DNA of 64,000 nucleotides. Source: Alphaproteobacteria bacterium (GTDB lineage: Bacteria > Pseudomonadota > Alphaproteobacteria > Micavibrionales > Micavibrionaceae). The notes below the pieces were generated by a model. That model saw only the letters and a list, made by a program, of their open reading frames with translations. It was not told the DNA's origin and did no database searches. Position numbers and translations under genes: made by a program. The stretch is from the NCBI GenBank assembly GCA_016699735.1, contig CP065008.1:186001-250000 (forward strand). Reading direction: 5' to 3'. Of this stretch, positions 17,536 through 26,350 are shown piece by piece. Every line of letters starts with the position of its first letter. The stretch's first letter is position 1.

Positions 17536-18857
17536 AAAGGGCGATTGAAAAAAACCAGTCGGTCGCCACAGACTTTGAAGGCCGGATGATCGCCCGTGAC
17601 GGCCAGTCCCTCTGGACCGAATGGACGCTCAAAAACTTCCGCGGCATGATCTACGCTCTGGGCCGGGACATCACAGCGACAAAAAACAGGCAAAGCGAAC
17701 TCGCCCAGCGCGAGAAACAGCTCTCAGAAGCGGAATCCATCGGCCATATGGGCCACTGGCGCTGGCAGGTGGACTCGGAGGACATTACCTGGTCGGAGGA
17801 AGTCTTCAGGATTTTTGGTCTCGACCCCAACCATTTCCAGCCGACCCTCAAGCGGATCAACGACACGGTCCACCGCAGCGACATCGCCCGCATGATTCAG
17901 GCCTTTCAGCGCGCGATCATCGAAAAGAAAAGCTATGACATGGAATTCCGTATCGCCCGCCCCAGCGGCGAAATCCGCTACATCTACTGCGAGGGACGCT
18001 GCGAGAAGGACGCGGAGGGCGAAGTTGTGGCTCTCTACGGTATCATGCAGGATCTCACCGAACGCATCGTCCATGAACGCGAACTCCGCGCCGCCAAGGA
18101 CGCCTCCGAGCAGGCCTACGCCGCCAAAACCCGTTTTCTGGCCAACATGAGCCACGAACTGCGGACACCGCTCAACGCCATCATCGGCTTCTCGGAAATG
18201 ATCGAACACCAGCTTCTCGGCCCGGTCGAGAACAAGAAATACAGCGAGTACGCCACCGGAATCCGGGAAAGCGGCGAACACCTGCTCGATCTCATCAGCG
18301 ATATCCTCGATATGTCCAAGATCGAGGCCGGAAAATACAGCCTCGACCTCTCCAGCCTCCGCATGGGCGAAATCATCAAGGCCGCCGTGAAGATGGTCAA
18401 GGGCCGCGCCGAAGAAGGAAAAATCCGACTCGAAGTCGACGAGGAGATCGCAAAGGACATCAAGCTCGTCGCCGACGCTCGCGCCCTCAAGCAGATTATC
18501 CTCAATATCCTCACCAACGCGGTGAAATTCACCAAGGAGGGCGGCTCCGTCTGGATGGAGTGCCAACCCCGCGAGGAGCATCTGACCCTGAAAATATGCG
18601 ATACGGGAATAGGAATCCCCGCCAACCAGCTTGCCGCCGTCCTGCGGCCCTTCGAGCAGGTCTCCACCCACTACACCAAGGATTACGAAGGCACCGGCCT
18701 CGGCCTGTCGATCACCAAGGAACTGGTGGAGCTGCACGGCGGCAGTATCCATATCGAATCAACCGTCGGCATAGGAACCGCTGTCACCATCCGCCTGCCC
18801 TATGACGCCAGCAAATTCACCGCCGCCAGCCGGATGAATAAACAGAAGATATTCTGA
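17526..18857 (+). CDS. sensor histidine kinase, C-terminal part (PAS plus HisKA/HATPase)
   Basis: 443 codons from GTG 17526. It contains the end of the interrupted PAS domain, a full PAS domain with PAC motif (GHWRWQVDSEDITWSEEVFRI is its start), and a complete kinase core. The phospho-accepting His is in NMSHELRTPLNAIIGF, followed by ILTNAVKFT (N box), DTGIGIP (G1) and GTGLGLS (G2). No transmembrane segments or receiver domain are visible, so it is a soluble kinase like PleC/DivJ catalytic regions. No response regulator gene is adjacent. It could be made alone from the GTG or as a frameshift product with the preceding frame. Confidence 0.85.
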   Translation: MGIKRAIEKNQSVATDFEGRMIARDGQSLWTEWTLKNFRGMIYALGRDITATKNRQSELAQREKQLSEAESIGHMGHWRWQVDSEDITWSEEVFRIFGLDPNHFQPTLKRINDTVHRSDIARMIQAFQRAIIEKKSYDMEFRIARPSGEIRYIYCEGRCEKDAEGEVVALYGIMQDLTERIVHERELRAAKDASEQAYAAKTRFLANMSHELRTPLNAIIGFSEMIEHQLLGPVENKKYSEYATGIRESGEHLLDLISDILDMSKIEAGKYSLDLSSLRMGEIIKAAVKMVKGRAEEGKIRLEVDEEIAKDIKLVADARALKQIILNILTNAVKFTKEGGSVWMECQPREEHLTLKICDTGIGIPANQLAAVLRPFEQVSTHYTKDYEGTGLGLSITKELVELHGGSIHIESTVGIGTAVTIRLPYDASKFTAASRMNKQKIF

Positions 18858-18864
18858 AAAGCAC

Positions 18865-19803
18865 CTAGATCGGCTGCGTATAATCCCGCAGTGTGCTGAT
18901 CGCGGATTTTTCCGCCGCCAGACAGGCCTCAAGCCCCTCGCGGTAGCTTTTATACTTCAGCTCGACCCCCAGCGCCTTTTTGATCTTCTCGTTGCTCACC
19001 CGCTTGTTGTCGGCGTAAAAGCTGCGCGTGATCGGTGCCAGATCGACTTTATCAAAAGGAATCAGGGGCGGTGACGGCAACTTCAGAAGCTTGCAGGCAT
19101 AATCAATGACCACATGACTGGGCACCGGCTCGTCGTCGCACAGATTATAGATTTGCCCCGGCGCAGGCCGGGCAATGGAGGCCCGCAAGACCTGCACGAT
19201 ATCTTCGACATGGATTCGGCTGAATGCGTGGCCGGGCTTGTCGATCCGCCGCGCCACCCCCGCCCGCACCGAATCCAGGGCGCTGCGCCCCGGACCGTAG
19301 ATTCCGGCCAGCCGAAAAACATGAACCGGAAGCTTGTGAGACTTATGAAGTGAAAGCCATTGCTCCTCCGCCCGCGCACGGCGCGTCCCGCGGATCGTCG
19401 TCGGCCGCACTTCGGACGTCTCGTCCACCCATCCGCCGCCGCGGTCCCCGTAAGCGCCCGTCGTGGAGAGATAGCCGATCCATTCAATCCCCGGCAACTG
19501 GCAGATATCCGCCGCGTGCATGACGAAGGTCGGGTCGCCCTCCTCCGCCGGCGGCGTGGAGATCAGGATATGCGTCACATCCCGCAGGATATAGAGCGGA
19601 TCGGCCAAAGGGTGCGTTTCGTCGAACGTAAAGGGGCGAATCCCCCGCTCACGTAAAATATTCTTTTTGTCAGGGTCGCGGGTTGTGCCGGAGATTTTCC
19701 AGCCTTCCTTCTCGATGAGTTCATGCCCGAGATAATCGCAGCAATAGCCATGCCCGAAACAGAAAAGGTGTTTTTGTGATAATGTATGCGGGTCCGCGCT
19801 CAT
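18865..19803 (-). CDS. NAD(P)-dependent SDR family epimerase/reductase
   Basis: 312-residue extended short-chain dehydrogenase of the YeeZ-like group. The Rossmann entrance is LFCFGHGYCCDYLG, and GYLSTTGAYGDRGG supplies the Ser/Tyr region; the conserved YGDxGG and RLAGIYGPGRS are typical of this uncharacterised branch. Its start lies 14 bases after the stop of the GST gene, so the two are one operon, an arrangement often seen in alphaproteobacteria. Substrate unknown. Confidence 0.85.
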   Translation of the reverse strand: MSADPHTLSQKHLFCFGHGYCCDYLGHELIEKEGWKISGTTRDPDKKNILRERGIRPFTFDETHPLADPLYILRDVTHILISTPPAEEGDPTFVMHAADICQLPGIEWIGYLSTTGAYGDRGGGWVDETSEVRPTTIRGTRRARAEEQWLSLHKSHKLPVHVFRLAGIYGPGRSALDSVRAGVARRIDKPGHAFSRIHVEDIVQVLRASIARPAPGQIYNLCDDEPVPSHVVIDYACKLLKLPSPPLIPFDKVDLAPITRSFYADNKRVSNEKIKKALGVELKYKSYREGLEACLAAEKSAISTLRDYTQPI

Positions 19804-19817
19804 GAGGCCAAAACCCT

Positions 19818-20486
19818 TTAAGTGCCGGTTCGGACATAATCAACCACCGGCTCGAAGCCGGGGATGCGTTCCTCAAGCAGGGGCTGGAAGCTCGGGCGGG
19901 ATTTGATCGCGTTATACCATTTGAAGGCCGCAGGATGCTGTTCCCACGGCACATCGCCGATATAATCGATCGAGGAAATATGCGCCGCCGCCGTGATATC
20001 GGCCAAGGAAAAGAAATCCCCGGCCAGCCACGTCCGACGCTCGGTTAAAAATCCAATATAATCAAGGTGGTAATAAATATTCGCCCGACCCGCCCGGATC
20101 GAGGGACCGTGCGGCTCCCCGAGCTTCAAAAACGTCTTCATCAGCTTCTCGCCGAACAGATTATCCGTGACTTCCTTGTTGAATTTGCGGTCAAACCAGT
20201 TCACAAGGCGGCGCGTTTCCGCCCGCTCGACGGGATTTTGCCCGAGAAGATTATTCCCCGTATAAACCTCATCCAGATATTCGCAGATCACCTGCGAGTT
20301 TGAAAGAATGGTGCCGTCCGGCTCGATCAGAACAGGCACATCGCCCGCCGGATTCATAGCAAGAAACTCGGTGCGCCGTTCCCAGATTTTCTCAACTTTC
20401 AGCTCGAAATCCAGCTCTTTTTCAGCCAGAGCAATTCTGACCTTACGGGAAAACGGATGCAGCCAGAAATGAAACAGGGTTCTCAT
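19818..20486 (-). CDS. glutathione S-transferase family protein
   Basis: About 222 residues from ATG 20486 (MRTLFHFWLHPFSRKVRIAL); a longer upstream start at 20522 adds 12 residues without hydrophobic or conserved character. The N-terminal thioredoxin-like domain has the glutathione contact VPVLIEPDG and SNSQVICEYLDE, and the C-terminal helical domain shows FFSLADITAAAHI, a motif of the class. It likely conjugates or reduces with glutathione in the cytoplasm; the physiological substrate is unknown. Upstream partner of the SDR gene. Confidence 0.88.
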   Translation of the reverse strand: MRTLFHFWLHPFSRKVRIALAEKELDFELKVEKIWERRTEFLAMNPAGDVPVLIEPDGTILSNSQVICEYLDEVYTGNNLLGQNPVERAETRRLVNWFDRKFNKEVTDNLFGEKLMKTFLKLGEPHGPSIRAGRANIYYHLDYIGFLTERRTWLAGDFFSLADITAAAHISSIDYIGDVPWEQHPAAFKWYNAIKSRPSFQPLLEERIPGFEPVVDYVRTGT

Positions 20487-20576
20487 GAAAAAATACTGTA
20501 ACCCAGCGCCCGAAATATTCAATGCAGAAAAATGCTCAAACGAATCGCAGAAAAATTTCTGAAAAAATTTTCCGTA

Positions 20577-21800
20577 TCACTCTTTTGAGCGCACGGCATG
20601 AACGAGAAGAGAAATTTTTACGGCGTCCGCTATGGTTTCCGTGCCTTTCCATTGCCCCTGCCCGACACCGAAATCAAGGCGGTTCAGCGTCAGTTCCGCC
20701 CGCATCTCCGCGGTGCGCGGCCCCTGTTCCTGTTTCTCAATCGTCAGGGTAAAAGGAAACGAAACAGGCAAGGTCACATCGCGAATCGTGAGTTTTCCTG
20801 TAACCGCATACTGATTCGCACCCGTAGATTCGAATGTTTCGGTCACAAAACGCGCTTTCGGAAACTTTTCGACATCAAACCATTCGGCGGATTTAGCCTG
20901 ACCATCGCGGTCATCGCTTCCGGTCTTGATGCTGGAAATATCAATCGAAATATCCGCAAAGCTGCGGTCGAGATGATCGGGATCAAAAACAATCCGCCCA
21001 TCGAAAGTGAAAGTCCCCTCGAAGGCTTGTCCGTATTGCGTAGCCGTAAACGCGAACCGGCTCTGCTCGGGCAGGATGCGCCATTCATCGCTGTCCAGCT
21101 TAAGGTCAGGCGTAGCCGACTCATCGCCACGCCGATCTCTTAAATCCTCCCCGGCTTCATCGTAATGGCCCTGATCCTCCTTGACCTGGAGAACGACCTG
21201 CGAGACCGGAAGCAGCCACAGCCCGCCGAAAATCACCGCAAGCAGCGCCCCGGACACCAGCCCCAGAGAAGGCCGGGTCATGCGCTGCAAGGTCGCGTCC
21301 CGATCGATGAAATGATGCTTGAACGCCCCGGCCATATGTAAAAAAATGAAAACGATGAGAACCAGCGCCACGAGTTCATGAAACTCCTGACTGCTCTCGA
21401 AGACATCGTGATCTTTGCCCGTCAGCGCCGGAACCGGAAGTCCGAAGAACGACACCGGAAACTCCCCCGCCGAAGACATGATCCAGCCCGACAACGGCAT
21501 GGCAAAAAGGGCAAAATAAAGGAAAATATGCGTCAGGCGGGCCAATAGCCGTTCCCAGCTTTTATGGGTCTCCAGATGCTTGACCTTGGGAGTCAAAAAT
21601 TTCCAGAAAATACGAACGACGACAAGAAGCAGAACCAGAAGTCCAAAGGACTTATGCAGCATATAAATCTGCAGCTTCGAATCCCCAAACGGCAACGTGG
21701 TCATATAAAAACCGACGAACAACAGCCCCAGAATAAGCAGGGCTGTTGCCCAGTGGATGAATTTGAGAACAAACCCGTAGGAATCTGTCTTGTTATCCAT
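20577..21800 (-). CDS. cytochrome b561 domain fused to a YceI-like lipocalin domain
   Basis: 407 residues. The first 190 form a four-helix di-heme cytochrome b561 with heme-ligand candidates in KFIHWATALL, MLHKSFGLLV, FHELVALV and FLHMAGAFKHH. A single further membrane segment then leads to a periplasmic YceI domain (LDSDEWRILPEQSRFAFTAT, later WFDVEKFPKARFVTE). YceI domains bind isoprenoid chains such as quinones, so the fusion may pass electrons to or from a bound quinone at the outer face of the membrane. It follows a stand-alone yceI gene by 30 bp. Confidence 0.88.
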   Translation of the reverse strand: MDNKTDSYGFVLKFIHWATALLILGLLFVGFYMTTLPFGDSKLQIYMLHKSFGLLVLLLVVVRIFWKFLTPKVKHLETHKSWERLLARLTHIFLYFALFAMPLSGWIMSSAGEFPVSFFGLPVPALTGKDHDVFESSQEFHELVALVLIVFIFLHMAGAFKHHFIDRDATLQRMTRPSLGLVSGALLAVIFGGLWLLPVSQVVLQVKEDQGHYDEAGEDLRDRRGDESATPDLKLDSDEWRILPEQSRFAFTATQYGQAFEGTFTFDGRIVFDPDHLDRSFADISIDISSIKTGSDDRDGQAKSAEWFDVEKFPKARFVTETFESTGANQYAVTGKLTIRDVTLPVSFPFTLTIEKQEQGPRTAEMRAELTLNRLDFGVGQGQWKGTETIADAVKISLLVHAVRSKE

Positions 21801-21830
21801 AAAATATCCTTAAGCGGACAATTCTGAGAC

Positions 21831-22445
21831 TTATTTGTTCTCCGAAGCGGCATCGGAAGCGGCAGGCTCGACCCGCTCGCCTTCAACTTCGATACGGATC
21901 GAGACATCGTCCCCGACCATCGGCAGACCGTAACCCATCCCGAATTCCGAGCGTTTCAGAGTAGCCGTTGCCGAAAACCCGCTGACATACTTGCCGCTGA
22001 ACGCGTGCTTGTCGGATTTATTGTGGGTAACGGCCAAGACCACAGGCTTGGTGACGCCCAGAAGGGTCAGGTCGCCCGTGATATTGGCGGTATTCTCGCC
22101 CGTGACCTCAACCGCCGTGCTTTTGAAGGTCATCGCCGGAAACTTCTCGACATTGAAGAAATCAGCTCCCTTCAGATGTTCGTCCCACTTGACGTCATCC
22201 ATATTGATACCCGCCGTATTGATCGTCACCTCGACCGAAGATTTGGCCGGCTCGGCCCGGTCAAAGGAAAATCCGCCGTCAAAATCCAGGAATTTCCCTG
22301 TGGAATTGGAAAAGCCGAGATGGTTGACGGAGAAAAATATCTGCGTATGCGCCTTGTCGAACGTATACTGCTCAACTTCGGCATAAGAGGGTTGCGCGGC
22401 GGTCAGGCAAAAGCCCGCAAGCAGCGCGGCAAGAAACTTCTTCAT
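21831..22445 (-). CDS. periplasmic YceI family protein
   Basis: 204 residues with a signal peptide (MKKFLAALLAGFCLTAAQPSYA). The YceI barrel runs from YTFDKAHTQIFFSVNHLG to the end, with WDEHLKGADFFNVEKFPAMTF as the family core. Relatives carry a polyisoprenoid or quinone in a lipocalin-like barrel. It is the first gene of an operon with the b561-YceI fusion and probably exchanges a ligand with it. The tail is Glu/Ala-rich. Confidence 0.9.
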   Translation of the reverse strand: MKKFLAALLAGFCLTAAQPSYAEVEQYTFDKAHTQIFFSVNHLGFSNSTGKFLDFDGGFSFDRAEPAKSSVEVTINTAGINMDDVKWDEHLKGADFFNVEKFPAMTFKSTAVEVTGENTANITGDLTLLGVTKPVVLAVTHNKSDKHAFSGKYVSGFSATATLKRSEFGMGYGLPMVGDDVSIRIEVEGERVEPAASDAASENK

Positions 22446-22515
22446 GAAAAACTCCTGTCATGGGTTTGGGAATGGAGATTAAAACCTAATCTCAAAATCT
22501 TCTAAGAGCAAGAAA

Positions 22516-22719
22516 TCATTGAAAATATTCTTGGTAGGTAACCACCATGCTATACGAGCCGAATAAGGCAATAGCCCAATTCAGCAGTCCGTATTTCCAT
22601 TTGATCGTCGGATCGTTCAGCAGCTTCTCGCGGGGAACATTCCGCAAGAGGAAATACAGAACCATCTGGCCCAGAAAAAACCCGCCGAATAATCCGAAAA
22701 TTCCTGCCGCGATAACCAT
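22516..22719 (-). CDS. small two-helix membrane protein of unknown function
   Basis: 67 residues with two hydrophobic segments (AAGIFGLFGGFFLGQMVLYF and YGLLNWAIALFGSYSMVV) separated by a charged loop with PREKLLNDPTIKWK. No family is recognised. It lies alone between the yceI and rsmD genes. Confidence 0.6.
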   Translation of the reverse strand: MVIAAGIFGLFGGFFLGQMVLYFLLRNVPREKLLNDPTIKWKYGLLNWAIALFGSYSMVVTYQEYFQ

Positions 22720-22793
22720 GGTTCCAACAAAATCCCTAAATCACAGCCCCAGATTTTAATCGAATTTAAACACGAAGAAAACAGCTACGGACC

Positions 22794-23354
22794 TTAATGA
22801 CGATCAGAAATCGCCAAAAAAATAATTTTTGTATCCTTATAGATTCGCTCATCAATGACACTAAAGGCAGCCGGAAAACCCCCGTTGTACGCCTTCTCCG
22901 TTTCGCAAACTATAAGCGCGTTACGGGAAAACCATCCGCCCTCTAGCAGGGCTTCAAGCGCCGGAACAAGAAGACTTTTTTTATAAGGCGGATCGAGTAT
23001 AACCAGATCGGCAGGCTTCAGACTTTCTGGCCTATGCCCCGGCTTCACGGCATTTTTTTGAAGGATTTGGGACATCGCATCGCCCCCGAGGTTCTTGATA
23101 TTCCGCCGCGTGACGTCGAGAGACGGTTTATGAATATCCATAAACACACAATAATCCGCCCCCCGCGACAACGCCTCAAGCCCCATCGCCCCGGTCCCGC
23201 AGAACGCATCGAGGACATTCGTCCCCGAAACGGCGCCCCGGCTTACGAGAATATTGAAAACGGCGCCGCGCACCTTATCGGAGGTCGGACGGATCGAATC
23301 CCCCTTGGGAACCTCGATTTTTCGCCCTCCATATTTGCCGGAAACAATCCGCAC
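22794..23354 (-). CDS. rsmD: 16S rRNA (guanine(966)-N2)-methyltransferase RsmD
   Basis: 186 residues, usual length. It methylates G966 in 16S rRNA during 30S assembly. It begins MRIVSGKYGGRKIEVPKG; PTSDKVRGAVFNIL and VLDAFCGTGAMGLEALSRGA form the SAM-binding motif I, and LVILDPPYK is the catalytic DPPY motif. It starts 3 bases after the pseudouridine synthase gene and forms an rRNA-modification operon with it, a common pairing in alphaproteobacteria. Confidence 0.95.
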   Translation of the reverse strand: MRIVSGKYGGRKIEVPKGDSIRPTSDKVRGAVFNILVSRGAVSGTNVLDAFCGTGAMGLEALSRGADYCVFMDIHKPSLDVTRRNIKNLGGDAMSQILQKNAVKPGHRPESLKPADLVILDPPYKKSLLVPALEALLEGGWFSRNALIVCETEKAYNGGFPAAFSVIDERIYKDTKIIFLAISDRH

Positions 23355-23357
23355 GAC

Positions 23358-24173
23358 TTACCTCTTTTGACGGGCCTTTTTGGGAGGAGGCACTTCATCC
23401 GGCCTTCCTTCAAAAAATTTTATGACCTGATGCCGCAGAACCTTGGAGTCAACTTCCAGAACTTCGCCCTCAGGAAGCTTGCCAAGAGAAAAAGGACCGT
23501 AATCAGTGCGGATCAGACGGTTGACCGTAAGCCCGAGAGCCTCCATCACCTTTCTGATTTCCCTGTTTTTTCCTTCCCGGAGAGAAACATGAAGCCATGT
23601 ATTCGCCTTACCGGTTCGATCCTGCTGCGTGGTATCGACTGAAGCCTCTATGGGAGCATACTTGACACCATCAACACTCATGCCCTTTCCGAGCTTTTCA
23701 AGAGCGTGAGGACTTACGGAACCGAAAACGCGTACACGGTATTTGCGTTTCCATCCGGTAGACGGCAATTCAAGATAACGGGACAACTCCCCGTCATTTG
23801 TCAGAAGAAGCAAACCTTCAGTAGTCAGGTCAAGGCGCCCGACACTGACCAGTCGCGGCAATCCCGTTGGCAGGCGATCGAAAACAGTTGATCGGCCCTT
23901 TTCATCCTTATGGGAGGTCACAAGCCCGGAAGGTTTATGGTAAAGAAAAAGACGTACAGTTTCCTTCTCATTGAGAACCTTCCCATCAACCACGATTTTA
24001 TCCTGAGCGCCAACATTGAGAGCCGGAGAGGAAATAATCGCCCCGTTCACTTGTACGCGTCCATCGAGGATCCAGCGTTCGGCATCACGGCGCGAACACA
24101 AGCCCGCTCGCGCCAACCTTTTGGCAATTCGTTCTGGCTTGCCGTCTGTTAGTTGTTTAGAATCATCACCCAT
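23358..24173 (-). CDS. rluB: rRNA large-subunit pseudouridine synthase B-type (RsuA/RluB family)
   Basis: About 271 residues from ATG 24173 (MGDDSKQLTDGKPER), preceded by AAGGGTTCTGTC; the longer open frame to 24368 is the antisense of tadA. An N-terminal S4 RNA-binding domain (AKRLARAGLCSRRDAERWI) is followed by the synthase domain with the catalytic Asp in VGRLDLTTEGLLLLTNDG. The C-terminal KNREIRKVMEALGL motif belongs to the RsuA/RluB/RluE/RluF family. RluB modifies 23S position 2605; assignment within the family is by overall similarity. Its start codon shares CATG with the divergent tadA start. Confidence 0.88.
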   Translation of the reverse strand: MGDDSKQLTDGKPERIAKRLARAGLCSRRDAERWILDGRVQVNGAIISSPALNVGAQDKIVVDGKVLNEKETVRLFLYHKPSGLVTSHKDEKGRSTVFDRLPTGLPRLVSVGRLDLTTEGLLLLTNDGELSRYLELPSTGWKRKYRVRVFGSVSPHALEKLGKGMSVDGVKYAPIEASVDTTQQDRTGKANTWLHVSLREGKNREIRKVMEALGLTVNRLIRTDYGPFSLGKLPEGEVLEVDSKVLRHQVIKFFEGRPDEVPPPKKARQKR

Positions 24174-24651
24174 GACAGAACCCTTTGATAACTTTGACCT
24201 TACCTGTATGCAGGCAGCGATGGAAGAGGCGAAAAAAGCCGCAGAGCGGGATGAAGTGCCAGTCGGTGCAGTGATTGTCGATAACAACACAAAAACAATA
24301 ACCGCTCGGGCAGGAAACCGCACCATCGCAGAATCTGACCCCACAGCGCACGCCGAAGTTCTTGTCATTCGCGAAATGTGCCGGAAAATCGGCGTTCAGC
24401 GTCTACCCGACTATGACCTGTACGTCACCCTTGAACCTTGCGCGATGTGTGCGGCAGCCATCAGTTTTGCAAGGATCGGACGGGTGACTTTCGCAGCCAC
24501 CGATCCTAAGGGCGGTGGAATAATCCATGGAGCAAAATTCTACGAACAGCCCACCTGCCATCACAGACCAAAAACAGCACACGGCCTTCTGCAGGAAGAA
24601 AGCGGTAAACTCTTGAAAGATTTTTTCCGCAGCAAAAGAGACAAAACTTAG
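24172..24651 (+). CDS. tadA: tRNA adenosine(34) deaminase TadA
   Basis: 159 residues. It converts A34 to inosine in tRNA-Arg. The zinc site is visible as THAEV (His and the proton-shuttling Glu) and PCAMCAAA (the two Cys ligands); VPVGAVIVDNN is the family opening. The start is either ATG 24172 or the internal ATG 24208 (MQAAMEEAKK), neither with a clear Shine-Dalgarno. With the first, the start codon interlocks with rluB in the palindrome CATG. The stop shares TTAG with the convergent barstar-like gene. Confidence 0.92.
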   Translation: MTEPFDNFDLTCMQAAMEEAKKAAERDEVPVGAVIVDNNTKTITARAGNRTIAESDPTAHAEVLVIREMCRKIGVQRLPDYDLYVTLEPCAMCAAAISFARIGRVTFAATDPKGGGIIHGAKFYEQPTCHHRPKTAHGLLQEESGKLLKDFFRSKRDKT

Positions 24652-25013
24652 AAATTGCTGAGATCGTACGTCTGCATCCCATAGAAGGCCAGCGCCAGAA
24701 TAGGCTTCATCCCCTCTTCCAGCCGCGCCCAGTTGATATACGAAATCCCCTCGACGCAAAGGGTAAACTCTTCGGGACAACGCTTGGCAAAGGACGCGAC
24801 ATTCAAAAGCTCGACCGTAACAACTTCTCCGACATCGCAGTAAACTTCAGTCACACGGTTACTCGCATCGTCCAGCTTGACAAGAAGAAGCATCCACGCC
24901 TCCCGTGTCCCGGGATAATCCTTCGGAAACCCGAACGCCGCCGCGAACTCCTGATGAAACGTACGGTCATCAACGATCGCATCGCAGTTGATTTGCACAA
25001 CGTGCCAGACCAT
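24648..25013 (-). CDS. barstar-like protein (RNase inhibitor fold)
   Basis: 121-residue cytoplasmic protein. The opening VVQINCDAIVDDRTFHQEF followed by AFGFPKDYPGTREAWMLLLV matches the barstar pattern (short beta strand, helix, then FP..(F/Y)G..W..L). The remaining beta strands are divergent. In other genomes such proteins inhibit barnase-type ribonucleases, but no ribonuclease gene is near, so it may serve against an exported or foreign RNase or have another role. It lies upstream of the purD stop by 15 bp relative to transcription on the minus strand, and it overlaps the tadA stop on the opposite strand by 4 bp. Confidence 0.6.
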   Translation of the reverse strand: MVWHVVQINCDAIVDDRTFHQEFAAAFGFPKDYPGTREAWMLLLVKLDDASNRVTEVYCDVGEVVTVELLNVASFAKRCPEEFTLCVEGISYINWARLEEGMKPILALAFYGMQTYDLSNF

Positions 25014-25028
25014 GCCCCAACCTCCTTT

Positions 25029-26327
25029 TTATGCCGCTTCTTCTCGCTTGGCCTTCAGCGCCCGCCAGCCGATATCGCGGCGGCAGAACCCCTCCGGCCA
25101 GTCAATCCTGTCTACCACCTGATAGGCTTTCTTCTGAGCTTCCGCAAGAGTATCCGCCCGCGCCGTAACGCCCAAAACCCGCCCGCCATTGCTCAAAACG
25201 GCCCCGCTGGAACCCGAAGCCGTTCCGGCATGAAAAACTTTGGCATCAGGGTCAGCAGGCAAAAACTCAAGACCCCGGATCGGCGTACCTTTCTGAAAAC
25301 TTCCTGGATAACCCTTGGCGGCCATCACGACACACAAAGCTTGTTGCGAAGACCAGCTTAAATCCTTTTTAGCTGTATTAAGCTGCCCGTCCGCAGCCGC
25401 CTTCAGGATTTTCGCAAAATCACCCTGAAGCCGCATCATCAGCGTCTGACACTCGGGATCCCCGAATCGGCAGTTATGTTCCAATAATTTCGCAACCCCG
25501 TCCTTGACCATTAACCCCGCGAACAGAACCCCGGTAAACGGACAGCCTTCCGCCGCCATCCCCGCAATCGTCGGTTCGATGATGGTCGTCAGGATCTGGT
25601 GCTCCAACTCCTCGGTCATGAAATGCGCGGGGGAATATGCACCCATGCCCCCGGTGTTCGGTCCGGTATCGCCGTCGCCCACCCGTTTGTGATCCTGTGC
25701 GGACGTAAGCGGGAGGATGGTCAACCCATCCGACAAGGCGAAATAGCTCACCTCCTCGCCCCCAAGAAACTCCTCGACAACGATTTCCTTGCCCGCATCC
25801 CCAAACGCACCGCCCTCGAGCATATCCCGCGCCTCGCGCAAGGCCTCCTCGCTTGTCGCGCAGATCACCACGCCCTTGCCCGCGGCCAGCCCGTCCGCCT
25901 TGACGACGATCGGGGTATCCATTTCCTCGATGAAAGATCGGGCCGATTTGATGTCAGAAAAACGCCCGTACGCGGCAGTCGGAATAGCGTACTTTTTGCA
26001 CAAATCCTTCATGAACCCTTTGGAGCCTTCGATCCGTGCCGCCGCCGCGCTCGGCCCGAACACGGAAATGCCCGCGCCGCGCAAACGGTCGGCCAGCCCC
26101 GCAACCAGCGGCCCTTCGGGCCCGACGACAACCAGATCGATTTTATTCTGCACGGCAAACCGAGTCAGCCCGTCAAGATCATCGGCCTTGAGATCGACAA
26201 GCTGAGCGCTGTCCGCAATCCCGGGATTGCCCGGGGCACAGTAAAGCATCCCGCAGCTCTTGGAGTTTTTCAGCCGCCACGCCAGCGCGTGTTCGCGTCC
26301 GCCCGATCCGACCAGTAATATCTTCAT
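25029..26327 (-). CDS. purD: phosphoribosylamine--glycine ligase
   Basis: 432 residues, full length. It joins glycine to phosphoribosylamine with ATP in the second step of purine synthesis. The start MKILLVGSGGREHALAW is the family signature, and the ATP-grasp domain includes VVKADGLAAGKGVVI, the metal site and the conserved DPECQTLMMRL; GDGDTGPNTGGMGAYSPA is the PROSITE-like GARS pattern. A GAGGCGGAGC ribosome binding site precedes the start. It is transcribed in the same direction as putA, which ends 23 bp upstream. Confidence 0.97.
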   Translation of the reverse strand: MKILLVGSGGREHALAWRLKNSKSCGMLYCAPGNPGIADSAQLVDLKADDLDGLTRFAVQNKIDLVVVGPEGPLVAGLADRLRGAGISVFGPSAAAARIEGSKGFMKDLCKKYAIPTAAYGRFSDIKSARSFIEEMDTPIVVKADGLAAGKGVVICATSEEALREARDMLEGGAFGDAGKEIVVEEFLGGEEVSYFALSDGLTILPLTSAQDHKRVGDGDTGPNTGGMGAYSPAHFMTEELEHQILTTIIEPTIAGMAAEGCPFTGVLFAGLMVKDGVAKLLEHNCRFGDPECQTLMMRLQGDFAKILKAAADGQLNTAKKDLSWSSQQALCVVMAAKGYPGSFQKGTPIRGLEFLPADPDAKVFHAGTASGSSGAVLSNGGRVLGVTARADTLAEAQKKAYQVVDRIDWPEGFCRRDIGWRALKAKREEAA

Positions 26328-26350
26328 GCTCCGCCTCTCTTTTTTCTGTT

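Noticed and set aside
17724..18752. A 342-codon minus-strand frame opposite the histidine kinase
   Set aside because: It is the complement of conserved HisKA and HATPase motifs; not a gene.
24016..24171. An upstream extension of tadA by 52 codons
   Set aside because: The extension is antisense to rluB and has none of the TadA family conservation.
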